Origin: Panulirus ornatus
Taxonomy: Eukaryota > Arthropoda > Malacostraca > Decapoda > Palinuridae
DNA: 64,000 nt
Reading direction: 5' to 3'
Assembly: GCF_036320965.1 (NCBI RefSeq)
Contig: NC_092234.1
Location: 42,963,032-43,027,031, forward strand
Positions within the stretch are counted from its first letter, which is position 1; each line of letters begins with the position of its first letter. Below the pieces are notes generated by a model, which did not search any database, was not told the DNA's origin, and was given only the letters and a program-made list of their open reading frames with translations. The position numbers were made by a program, and so were the translations under genes. This document shows positions 1-10,590 of this stretch, piece after piece.

Positions 1-1800
1 GGGATATCATGAGTGTAGTGTTTGATCTGAGTAGATCTCCTAAATTGGCTTGTAGTTACTCTTGTTAAGTCTGTGTTCATTGTCCTACCACCAAGTCCTC
101 CAGAGGTAATATTATTCCAAGATTATCCTGCCAGTGTTACTTTTATTCTACCAGTGTTTATATATTCCCAGCAAGAGTCACTTTTGTCTTGGAAGTACTT
201 TTTTTCTGTCAGTCAGCATTGTCCTTTTAATGTTACTTGTGTAGAGTCAGTATAATGCCAGTGCAGTAATTGGAGTTATTGATATTCTGTAGAGGATAAG
301 AAAACCCTTCATATGTTGGTAAGACCATAATGGGTTGAATATGATATTGCCATATGTAATACTGTTGGGTCAATGCTGATGATATTCCTTTGCAAAATTT
401 TTATGTTTATTTAAATAAACCATCCAGTGTTGATAGTCCTGCTTTGAAGTTTTTGTGGGTGATTTAATTTTTATAACCATCTTTTGTCATTAGCTTGATG
501 GATGTTAAGAAACAGAGTTGTGACTCATGGTGCTTCACTCATTGTAATTATTACCAAGGATGATTGCCTTTTTGATGCAATTATTTGTGAAACAGCTTGT
601 TGGCCATTCCGTATAGCAGCATGTAATGGTACCTAGTAAGGATGTAACTGAAGTGAATATGATTATAGTGACTGAAGCTTAAAATTGACTCAGTTTTGCA
701 TCTTGACTTTGCACAAGTTGAAAGTTTTCAGAACCATTGATTTTGTTTGTTTTTGATTTGCTGATATCCAGTTTTGTTCCATAGGAGATATGGATTTTTA
801 AACAGGTTTTACATTTGAACAGCCATTTCCTTTCTGAACTTTCGTTACACATCAGGAAGGCCTATCATTTGAAAGTGTTGGTAATTTTGTTTTGTTTGAC
901 TGGTATACAGTATATTGTACAGACTATTGAAATTACTAGTGAAAATGACAGAATACAACTTAGGAAAATGTAGATATTTAACCTTGTGGGTCATTGTGTA
1001 AACAGGTCTTGAGGATCCCCTGTTCACCAGTAACATACTGGCATCCATTTTGATATATTAATCAGCTTTAGGCTAATGAGAAAGTGTAACACATTAATAT
1101 AGATTCCAAGATGTTTTATATTTATGCATATTGTATGCATATATTTTAACTAGTGAAACATTCAATTCTATTTTGTTATATGATGAAATTTAAAGCCCCT
1201 CGTTGCATAAAATTAAGTGTTCTAAGTCATTAGCTCATTAAATCTGTCTTATTAGTAGCTTCTCAAGCACATGTTATTCTTGAGTCATAAAATTGTTGAC
1301 ATTGGATGTGATATTTAAAATTATATAAGATGAATTTATACGTTGCACAATGATATCATTACGCCCTTTTTGCCAAGGACATACGTAAAACGTTGTGCCT
1401 TCTTGTGTCCATAACAAGCACATATAATTTAGTGTCCAAAGTTTTGAGTAACCCAAAAGGACATTTAGAAAATAACTATCATGTCTTATTAGCACAAATT
1501 GTCTTCCTGTTCCATCATACAAAAGTTGTGATCCATTAGCTTTTTACTTTTGTGAGGTAATGCAAGGATTTTGACAGGACCTTTAAAGTAGTGATTAAAT
1601 GCATTTCACACACACACACCCACACACACACACACTTATGCAGAAATTGGAAAAGTGATTTTACATTAAAGTTTAAGAGATGGGGCTCAGAGAGTGTAGA
1701 ACTCCTTGTATTGTACAAATCACTAGATTAATACACACTTCTGTGACAGTAAAATGGTGGATGAATTGAATAAGATAAGAAATGAGACTATTTATATATA
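1..1800. other. AT-rich region without a recognisable gene
   Basis: I see no convincing exon, RNA gene or transposon. The open frames are short and do not resemble any protein family I know. A (CA)n microsatellite lies at about 1607-1635. The region could be intron, intergenic DNA or a long 3' UTR. Confidence 0.5.
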
Positions 1801-1822
1801 TATACTTTTTTCATGCTTTAAT

Positions 1823-1866
1823 GCTGTTTTCCACGTTATCAAGGTAGTGCCAAGAAACAGAAAAAG
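1823..1866 (-). repeat. Isolated RTE-1/SINE tail hairpin module
   Basis: Read on the minus strand, this is the tail core (CACTACCTTG, loop, GTGG, AAACAGCA) found at the 3' end of RTE-1 and the SINEs. No other part of the element is recognisable beside it, so it is a severely truncated or decayed copy. Confidence 0.55.
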
Positions 1867-1926
1867 AAAGACATACACTATTTTTTTTTTTCATATATAT
1901 TTGCCTTATTTTCTTTTAAACTTGTT

Positions 1927-2230
1927 TGCTGTTTCTCACAGTAGTAAGATAGTGCCAGGAACAGATGAAGAATGGCCACATTTGCTCACGTTCACTCTCC
2001 AGCTGCCATGTAAAATGCATTGAAACCAAAGCCCCCATCCACAGTCAATCCCCTTACTCACTGTTGTCCTTTATATGCCTCATCACTCCAATGCATTCCA
2101 TTCCATGCAAGCCTCTTACTCTCCTGAACATTCAAGCCACAGAACCCCAAAGCCTCTTTCACTGTAATCTTTTATCTCTTTCTTTGTTTCTCCTTCCCCT
2201 TACTCTTTCCACTGTCAGTGAGGTTAGATG
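1927..2230 (-). repeat. Old RTE-1 3' end remnant
   Basis: On the minus strand it reads, from the inner end, a decayed C-terminal coding end, then the 3' UTR, then the tail hairpin near 1927-1970. The UTR words (for example CTCCAGCTGCCATG for the usual CTCTAGCTGTCATG) align throughout but carry many substitutions, so this is an older insertion than most in the window. Confidence 0.65.
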
Positions 2231-2683
2231 CAACTGTACAGTCAGGATCACACATAATGCCCACTGATCAGGTGATATGACCTCTTAGGTTTACGTCTCG
2301 CTTACCACGTCAGGCATACAGAATCATTAATGCCTTTTTCACCTGTACCAGAATTATTGTCCTAGAATGTAATGAATTGACATCATGTGCTCTTTCAGAA
2401 ATGTCTGATGTCTTAATGTCAGACACCTGGTTAAATTCTGCATAGATCCCTGAGTATATGATTCTTTATTTTATAAGGTGGTGGCATTGTACTCGACATC
2501 CATGACAAACTCGGTTTAGAAATTAGTGCATACAGTTCACCGTATATTCAGTTGATAGATAAGACTCAAAATTGTTCAAACTTCATGAAGGCAAAGATGG
2601 AGTTTTGTGTGATAAAATTAAATCCTTAGTCAGTGATAAAGAAGCAATAATTTTAAGTTTTCATTAATCCCAATATCTATTGA
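2231..2683. other. AT-rich spacer, nothing recognised
   Basis: No coding or repeat similarity that I can support. Confidence 0.4.
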
Positions 2684-3124
2684 CGTGCTATCAGTGGATT
2701 GAACCAGGGCATGTGAAGCGTCTGGGGTAAACCATGGAAAGTTCTGTGGGGTCTGGATGTGGAAAGGGAGCTGTGGTTTCGGTGCATTATACATGACAGC
2801 TAGAGACTGAGTGTGAACGAATGTGGCCTTTGTTGTCTTTTCCTAGCGCTACCTCGCGCACATGCGAGGGGAGAGGGTTGTTATTTCATGTGTGGTGGGG
2901 TGATGGTGGGAATGAATAAAGACAGACAGTATGAAATATGTACATGTGTATATGTATGTGTATATATATGTATATGTTGAGATGTATAGGTATGTATAGT
3001 TATGTGCGTGGACATGTATATATATACATGTGTATATGGGTGGGTTGGGCCATTCTTTCGTCTGTTTCCTTGCACTACCTCGCTAACGTGGGAGACAGCG
3101 ACAAAGTAGAATGAATAAATAAAT
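2684..3124 (+). repeat. RTE-1 3' UTR-only insertion, long-UTR type
   Basis: It starts at the last codons of RTE-1 (GATTGAACCAGGGCATGTGA) and runs through the complete long 3' UTR. That UTR contains two hairpin cores: the first near 2848-2880, the terminal one near 3070-3108. It ends in an AATA-type simple tail at about 3109-3127. This is a strongly 5'-truncated LINE insertion. Confidence 0.8.
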
Positions 3125-3480
3125 AATCTATTTGGACATTATGATATGACCATGAAGGAAACAGATTAATTAATTGAATGAGAAACTGCTTTCTAATTTA
3201 GATGATCTGAGACCCATCGAAGGGCTGTGGTATGTTATATTTAGTAATGTTCACAAACTTGGAGGTAATCAGTACCTGTATGTTTGGTGAAAAGCTGAGA
3301 AATTGTCAGATTCGCTGTAAAGTGATGATTCAGTTATAAAGAAAACAGCATGATTATACCCAATTTTAGATTAGCTGAACTTGATTGATTGCGTCATGAC
3401 GTAGGCAAGGTAAATTGGATCAGATTATTAGCTATGGATACAGTTGAATAGACATGGACTAGCTTCAGGAATGCAATACT
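3125..3480. other. AT-rich spacer, nothing recognised
   Basis: No gene or repeat recognised. Confidence 0.4.
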
Positions 3481-3484
3481 TCCC

Positions 3485-3600
3485 CTAGGAAGAATCAGTG
3501 CCCTTAAAAAGGGTACGTACATAAAAAGGGTACATACCCAACCCAGGTGTTTACCCTCTCCTTGGTGCTGGTTGACAAATGGGTACCTGGCCTAGGCTGA
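3485..3600 (+). repeat. 3' part of a tRNA-type SINE
   Basis: The end (GGTACCTGGCCTAGGCTG) matches the end of the tRNA-related SINE at 61.2-61.34 kb (GGTAACCTGGCTCAGGCTG), after a shared run around GGTTG. The tRNA-like head with A and B boxes is not visible here, so this is a 5'-truncated or decayed copy. Confidence 0.45.
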
Positions 3601-3696
3601 GTGTATGTGTATACATGGTTATATATCTGTCTTTACAGTGAAGTGAAGGTTCTGCGATTAAGTATGATAATAGATATACATGTTATTATAGATAAT

Positions 3697-3790
3697 TGCT
3701 GTTTCATGCATCAGCGAAGTAGTGCCAGGAAACAGATGAAGAATGGCCCATCCACTCATATACATACATATATACATAAACGCCCATGTA
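3697..3790 (-). repeat. RTE-1 tail fragment
   Basis: The minus strand carries the variant tail core (TTTCCTGGCACTACTTCGC, then the closing half) followed by a TA/CA-rich UTR. It sits just downstream, on the + strand, of a longer minus-strand copy starting at 3848. Confidence 0.6.
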
Positions 3791-3847
3791 CGCTTATATA
3801 CATACATATACATATCAACTTTTATGTTTATTTTTATTTTTATTTTG

Positions 3848-5495
3848 CTTTGTCGCTGTCTCCCGCGTTTGCGAGGTAGCGCAAGGAAACAGACGAAAGA
3901 AATGGCCCAACCCATCCCCTTACACATGTATATACATACACATCCACACACACAAATAAACATACCTATACATCTCAATGTACACATATATATACACACA
4001 CAGACATATACATATATACACATGTACATAATTCATACTGTCTGCCTTTATTTATTCCCATCACCACCTCGTCACACATGGAATAACATCCCCCTCCCCC
4101 CTCATGTGTGCGAGGTAGCACTAGGAAAAGACAACAAAGGCCTCATTCGTTCACACTCAGTCTCTAACTGTCATGTAATAATGACCGAAACCACAGCTCC
4201 CTTTCCACATCCAGGCCCCACAGAACTTTCCATGGTTTACCCCAGACGCTTCACATGCCCTGGTTCAATCCATTGACAGCACGTCGACCCCAATATACCA
4301 CATCATTCCAATTCACTCTATTCCTTGCATGCTTTTCACCCTCCTGTATGTTCAGGCCCCGATCACTCAAAATCTTTTTCACTCCATCTTTCCACCTCCA
4401 ATTAGGTCTCCCACTTCTCCTCGTTCCCTCACTTCTGACACATATATCCTCTTGGTCAATCTTTCCTCACTCATTCTCTCCATGTGACCAAACCATTTCA
4501 AAACACCCTCTTCTGCTCTCTCAACCACACTCTTTTTATTACCACACATCTCTCTTACCCTATTGTTACTTACTAGATCAAACCACCTCACACGACATAT
4601 TGTCCTCAAACATCTCATTTCCAGCACATCCACCCTCCTGCGCACAACTCTATCCATAGCCCACGCCTTGCAACCATACAATATTGTTGGAACCATTATT
4701 CCTTCAAACATACCCATTTTTGCTTTCCGAGATAATGTTCTCGACTTCCACACATTCTTCAAGGCTCCCAGAATTTTTGCCTCCTCCCCCCACCCTATGA
4801 TTCACTTCTGCTTCCATGGTTCCATCCACTGCCAGATCCACTCCCAGATATCTAAAACACTTTAGTTCCTCCAGTTTTTCTCCATTCAAACTTACCTCCC
4901 AATTGACTTGACCCTCAACCCTACTGTACCTAATAACCTTACTCTTATTCACATTTACTCTCAACTTTCTTCTTTCACACACTTTACCAAACTCAGTCAC
5001 CAGCTTCTGCAGTTTCTCACATGAATCAGCCACCAGCGTTGTATCATCAGCGAACAACAACTGACTCACTTCTCAAGCTCTCTCATCCACAACAGACTGC
5101 ATACTTGCCCCTCTTTCCAAAACTCTTGCACTCACCTCCCTAACAACCCCATCTATAAACAAATTAAACAACCATGGAGACATCACACACCCCTGCCGCA
5201 AACCTACATTCACTGAGAACCAATCACTTTCCTCTCTTCCCACACGTACACATGCCTTACATCCTTGATAAAAGCTTTTCACTGCTTCTAACAACTTGCC
5301 TCCCACACCATATATCCTTAATACCTTCCACAGAGCATCTCTATCAACTCTATCAAATGCCTTCTCCAGATCCATAAATGCTACATACAAATCCATTTGC
5401 TTTTCTAAGTATTTCTCACATACATTGTTCAAAGCAAACACCTGATCCACACATCCTCTACCACTTCTGAAACCACACTGCTCTTCCCCAATCTG
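3848..5495 (-). mobile_element. 5'-truncated RTE-1 LINE copy
   Basis: On the minus strand it runs from reverse transcriptase motif 'EEQCGFRSGRG' (about 5490), through FMDLEKAFDRVD, GLRQGCVMSPW, the FADD box near 5050 and the C-terminal region (VLKWFGHMERMSEERL near 4500), to a long 3' UTR and the tail hairpin at 3848-3895. The RT part stays open over about 600 bases before stops appear. It meets a plus-strand copy at 5495, giving head-to-head inverted arms. Confidence 0.85.
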
Positions 5496-6173
5496 TGTGG
5501 TTGAGAGAGCAGAAGAGTGTTTTGAAATGGTTTGGTCACATGGAGAGAATGAGTGAGGAAAGACTGACCAAGAGGATATATGTGTCAGAGGTGAAGGGAA
5601 CGAGAAGTGGGAGACCAAATTGGAGGTGGAAAGATGGAGTGAAAAAGATTTTGAGTGATCGGGGCCTGCACATGCAGGAGGGTGAAAGGCATGCAAGGAA
5701 TAGAGTGAATTGGAACGAAGTGGTATACTGGGGTCGACGTGCTGTCAATGGATTGAACCAGGGCATGTGAAGCATCTGGGGTAAATCATGGAAAGTTCTG
5801 TGGGGCCTGGATGTGGAAAGGGAGCTGTGGTTTCAGTGCATTATTACATGACAGTTAGAGACTGAGTGTGAACGAATGTGGCCTTTGTTGTCTTTTCCTA
5901 GTGCTACCTCGCACACATGAGGGGGGAGGGGGTTGTTATTCCATGTGTGGCAAGGTGGCGATGGGAATGAATAAAGGCAGACTATGAATTATGTACATGT
6001 GTATATATGTATATGTCTGTGTGTGTATATATATGTATACATTGAGATGTATAGGTATGTATATTTGTGTGTTTGGATGTGTATGTATATACATGTGTAT
6101 GTGGGTGGATTGGGCCATTCTTTCGTCTGTTTCCTTGCGCTATCTCGCAAACACGGGAGACAGTGACAAAGTA
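5495..6173 (+). mobile_element. 5'-truncated RTE-1 LINE copy (C-terminus and 3' UTR)
   Basis: It starts in the C-terminal coding region (MERMSEERLTKRIYVSEV near 5540), stays open to the stop at 5768, then carries the long 3' UTR and the tail hairpin at about 6120-6170. The same stretch occurs inverted at 3848-4540, so the two copies form inverted arms of about 680 bp. A long A/TA/TG simple repeat follows. Confidence 0.85.
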
Positions 6174-6174
6174 T

Positions 6175-6266
<92 letters not shown>
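6174..6266. repeat. Compound microsatellite A(n)-(TA)n-(GT)n
   Basis: A-run from 6174, TA repeats to about 6221, then GT repeats to 6266. It lies exactly between the tail of a plus copy and the 3' UTR of a minus copy of RTE-1, so it probably grew from a retrotransposon tail. Confidence 0.9.
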
Positions 6267-6269
<3 letters not shown>

Positions 6270-8576
6270 GCACCAAAACCACAGCTCCCTTTCCACATCC
6301 AGGGCCCACAAAACTTTCCATGGTTTACCTGAGATGCTTCACATGCCCTGATTCAATCCATTGACAGCACATTGACCCCAGTATACCACATCATTCCAAT
6401 TCACTCTATTCCTTGCATGTCTCACTGTCCTGTATGTTCAGGCCCCGATCACTCAAAATCTTTTTCACTCCATCCTTCCGCCTCCAATTTGGTCTCCCAC
6501 TTCTTGTTCCCTCTACCTCTGACACATATATCCTCTTGGTCAATCTTTCCTCACTCATTCTCTCCATGTGACCAAACCATTTCAATACACCCTCTTCTGC
6601 TCTCTCATCCACACTCTTTTTATTACCACACATCTCTCTTACCCTTTCATTACTAACTCGATCAAACCACCTCACACCACATATTGTCCTCAAACATTTC
6701 ATTTCCAAAACATCCACCTTCCTCTGGACAACCTACCTATAGCCCATGCCTCACAACCATTAACATTGTTTGAACCACTATTCCTTCAAACATACCATTT
6801 TTTGCTTTCCGAGATAATGTTCTTGCCTTCCACACATTTTTCAAAGCTCCCAGAACCTTCGCCTCCTCCCCCACCCTGTGACTCACTTCCGCTTCCATGG
6901 TTCCATCCGATGCCAAATCCACTCTCAGATATCTAAAACACTTCACTTCCTACAGTTTTTCTCCATTCAAACTTACCTCCCAGTTAACTTGTCCCTCAAC
7001 CTTACTGTACCTAATAACCTTACTCTTATTCACATTTACTCTCAACTTTCTTCTTTCACACACTTTACCAAACTCAGTCACCAGCTTCTGCAGTTTCTCA
7101 CATGAATCAGCCACCAGCGTTGTATCATCAGCGAACAACAACTGACTCACTTCTCAAGCTCTCTCATCCACACTCTTTTTATTACCACACATCTCTCTTA
7201 CCCTTTCATTACTAACTCGATCAAACCACCTCACACCACATATTGTCCTCAAACATTTCATTTCCAAAACATCCACCTTCCTCCACACAACCCTGTCTAT
7301 TTCCCATGCCTCGCGACCATATAATATTGTTGAAACCTCTATTCCTTCACACATACCCATTTTTGCTTTCCGAGATAATGTTCTTGCCTTCCACACATTT
7401 TTCAAAGCTCCCAGAACCTTCGCCTCCTCCCCCACCCTGTGACTCACTTCCGCTTCCATGGTTCCATCCGATGCCAAATCCACTCTCAGATATCTAAAAC
7501 ACTTCACTTCCTACAGTTTTTCTCCATTCAAACTTACCTCCCAGTTAACTTGTCCCTCAACCCTACTGAACCTGATAACCTTGCTCGTATTCACATTTAA
7601 TCTCAGCTTTCTTCTTTCACACACTTTACCAAACTCAGTCACCAGCTTCTGCAGTTTCTCACATGAATCAGACCAGCGTTGTATCATCAGCGAACAACAA
7701 CTGACTCACTTCTCAAGCTCTCTCATCCACACTCTTTTTATTACCACACATCTCTCTTACCCTTTCATTACTAACTCGATCAAACCACCTCACACCACAT
7801 ATTGTCCTCAAACATTTCATTTCCAAAACATCCACCTTCCTCTGGACAACCTACCTATAGCCCATGCCTCACAACCATTAACATTGTTTGAACCACTATT
7901 CCTTCAAACATACCATTTTTTGCTTTCCGAGATAATGTTCTTGCCTTCCACACATTTTTCAAAGCTCCCAGAACCTTCGCCTCCTCCCCCACCCTGTGAC
8001 TCACTTCCGCTTCCATGGTTCCATCCGATGCCAAATCCACTCTCAGATATCTAAAACACTTCACTTCCTACAGTTTTTCTCCATTCAAACTTACCTCCCA
8101 GTTAACTTGTCCCTCAACCTTACTGTACCTAATAACCTTACTCTTATTCACATTTACTCTCAACTTTCTTCTTTCACACACTTTACCAAACTCAGTCACC
8201 AGCTTCTGCAGTTTCTCACATGAATCAGCCACCAGCGTTGTATCATCAGCGAACAACAACTGACTCACTTCTCAAGCTCTCTCATCCACACTCTTTTTAT
8301 TACCACACATCTCTCTTACCCTTTCATTACTAACTCGATCAAACCACCTCACACCACATATTGTCCTCAAACATTTCATTTCCAAAACATCCACCTTCCT
8401 CTGGACAACCTACCTATAGCCCATGCCTCACAACCATTAACATAGTTTGAAACCACTATTCCTTCAAACATACCCATTTTTTCTCCGAGATAACGTTCTT
8501 ACCTTTCACACATTCTTCAGTGCTCCCCAAACCTTTGCCCCCTCCCCCACCCTGTGACTCACTTCCGCTTCCATGG
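6267..8576 (-). mobile_element. RTE-1 copy expanded into an internal tandem array
   Basis: The minus-strand element starts at 6267 in the 3' UTR (AATGCACCAAAACCAC) and runs through the C-terminal region to the FADD box near 7125. It then jumps back to the C-terminal region at 7161, and again at 7720 and 8279. The element ends by about 8576 beside a TA-rich stretch. All coding frames are interrupted. Confidence 0.85.
6602..8450 (-). repeat. Tandem array, 559-bp unit, three full copies plus a part
   Basis: The word CTCTCATCCAC starts at 6602, 7161, 7720 and 8279, giving spacings of 559, 559 and 559. Each unit spans the RTE-1 stretch between the FADD box and the NKKSVDERA motif. Units 1 and 3 share the variant CCTCTGGACAACC; unit 2 instead has CCTCCACACAACCCTG, so the array reads A-B-A-(A). 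The joints fall on a word (GCTCTCTCATCCAC) encoding DERA that occurs at both ends of the unit. Confidence 0.9.
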
Positions 8577-8640
8577 CTCATAAATGTACATATATATCAT
8601 CATATGCACATATACATTTTATTTATTTATCATATACTTA
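8577..8640. repeat. TA/ATTT-rich spacer
   Basis: Low-complexity sequence (TATATATC, ATTTATTTAT) lying between two minus-strand RTE-1 pieces. The same spacer recurs at 14,250-14,310. Confidence 0.6.
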
Positions 8641-9268
8641 ATCGCCATCTTCCATGTTAACAAGGTAGCGCAAGAAAACAGACAAAAGAATGGCCCAACC
8701 CACCCACATACACATGTATATACATACACATCCACACACACAAATAAACATACCTATACATTTTAATGTATACGTACACAAACATATATATATATATACA
8801 TGTACATATTCATACTTGCTGCCTTCACGCGTTCCTCTCGCCACCACCACCGCCACACATGAAATAGCACTCACACAAATACACCGCTGCTGCCGCCATG
8901 AGGTAATGGTAGGAGAAGACAAAAAAGGCCACATTTGGTCACACTCACACTCTAGCTGTCATGTGTAATGCACTGAAACAAACGGTTTCCTTTTCACATC
9001 CAGGGCCCACAAAACTTTCCATGGTTTACCCCAGACGTTTTCCATGCTCTGGTTCAGTCCATTGACAGCACATTGACCCCAGTATACCACATCATTCCAA
9101 TTCACTCTATTCCTTGCGCGCCTTTCACTCTCTTGTATGTTCAGGCCTGACTGCTCAAAATCTTTTTCACTCCATCCTTCCGCCTCCAATTTGGTCTCCC
9201 ACTTCTTGTTCCCTCTACCTCTGACACATATATCCTCTTTCAATCTTTCCTCACTCATTCTCTCCATA
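8641..9268 (-). mobile_element. RTE-1 3' end, 5'-truncated
   Basis: Tail hairpin at 8641-8690, then a long 3' UTR with (CA)/(TA) tracts, ending in the C-terminal coding region at MERMSEERL (about 9260). It repeats at 14,311-14,938 with small indels. It is the left member of the 4.6-kb duplication. Confidence 0.8.
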
Positions 9269-9545
9269 TGGAGACACATATAATACATATACATACACAT
9301 GTACTTATCGTATTCTTTTGCTTCATCCATTCCCGGTGCCATCCCACCCCACAGGAAACAGCATCACCACCCCCCTACATCAGCAAGGTACACCAGGAAA
9401 ACAGACAAAAAAAAACCACATTCATTCACACTCAGTCTCTAGCTGTCATTTGTAGTGCACTAAAACCATAACTTCTATCCACGTCCAGGCCCCACAGACC
9501 TTACCAAGGTTTTAACCCCTGATGGTTCACATGCCATGGTTCAGT
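9269..9545 (-). repeat. RTE-1 3' UTR piece, variant subfamily
   Basis: The minus strand shows a UTR with the variant word GGGGTGGGATGGCACC and the tail core near 9375-9400. It ends near the stop-codon region. Its counterpart is 14,940-15,215. Confidence 0.65.
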
Positions 9546-9549
9546 CCCG

Positions 9550-10590
9550 ATGAAGAGAGAGTCGAGTATCAGTCTTTTAGCGAATGAAAGGGCCTTGGAA
9601 GTGAGATAGTTGTTGTTCGCCATTGATACAGCACTGGTGGCTGATTCAAGTGTGAAAATACAGAAGTTGGTGGACTGAGTTTGGAAAAGTGTGAAAGAAG
9701 AAAGTTTAGAGGAGTTAATGTGAATAGTAGCAAGGATTAGGTTCATCAGGGTTGAGGGACAAATTAGTTGGGATGTGAGTTTGAATGGAAAAAACTGGAG
9801 GAAGTGAAGTGTTTTAGATACCTGAGAGTGGACTTAGCAGCAGATGGAACCATGGAAGTGGAAGTGAGTCACAAGGTGGGGAAGGGGCAAAGGTTCTGGG
9901 GGAGATGAAGAGTGTGGAAAGAAAGAATGTTATCTGGGAGAGCAAAAATGGGTATGTTTGAAGGAAGGACAATATGTGGTTTGAGGGTGGTTGATCAAGT
10001 AATTAAAGAAAGGGTAAGAGAGATGCATGGTAATAAAAAGTGTGGTTGAGAGAGCAGAAGAGGGTGTGTTGAAATGGTTTGGACACATGGAGAGAATGAT
10101 TGAGGAAAGATTGACTGAGAGGATATGTGTGTCAGAGGTGGAGGGAACAAGGAGAAGCGGGAGACCAAATTGGGGGTGGAAGGATGGGGTGAAAAATATT
10201 TTGAGTGATTGGGGCCTGAACATACAGGAGGTTGAGAGGCATGCAAGGAATAGAGTGAATTGGAACGATGTGGTATACCAGAGTCCGACGTACGGTCAAT
10301 GAATTGAACCAGGGCATGTGAAGCGTCTGGGGTAAACCATGGAAAGTTCTGTGGGGCCTGGATGTGGATAAGGGAACTGTGGTTTTGATGCATTACACAT
10401 GGCAACTAGAGACAGAGTGTGAGTAAATTGGCTTTTTTCTCTTTTTTTTTATCTGTTGTCCTCATGCTACCTCGCTGAAGTGGGGGGTAGCAATGATGTT
10501 CCTGTGGGGCAGGGTGGCACTGGAATGGATTGAAGGCAGGCAAATATGAATATGTACATGTTTATATTTGTATATGTATGTGTATGTCAC
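9550..10590 (+). mobile_element. 5'-truncated RTE-1 copy, decayed
   Basis: It starts just upstream of the FADD box, which here reads FAID-like (TTCGCCATTGATACAGC near 9618), then carries the C-terminal region (VLKWFGHMERMIEERLTERI, about 10,070), the stop near 10,320 and a variant 3' UTR. The UTR hairpin is TGCTACC...GGTAGCA at about 10,465-10,492. The frame is broken several times. Its counterpart is 15,218-16,276. Confidence 0.8.

Noticed and set aside
3658..4276. Long frames rich in Tyr, Thr, His, Ile or Cys, Val in both strands
   Set aside because: They come from TA/CA-rich parts of the RTE-1 3' UTR and appear on both strands wherever that UTR occurs; not genes.
3848..6173. Inverted joining as a twin-priming 5' inversion of one LINE insertion
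   Set aside because: Both halves carry their own 3' UTR and tail hairpin, so these are two insertions, not one inverted copy.
6602..8450. CRISPR-like or classical satellite array
   Set aside because: The unit is 559 bp of RTE-1 coding sequence with no short repeat-spacer pattern.
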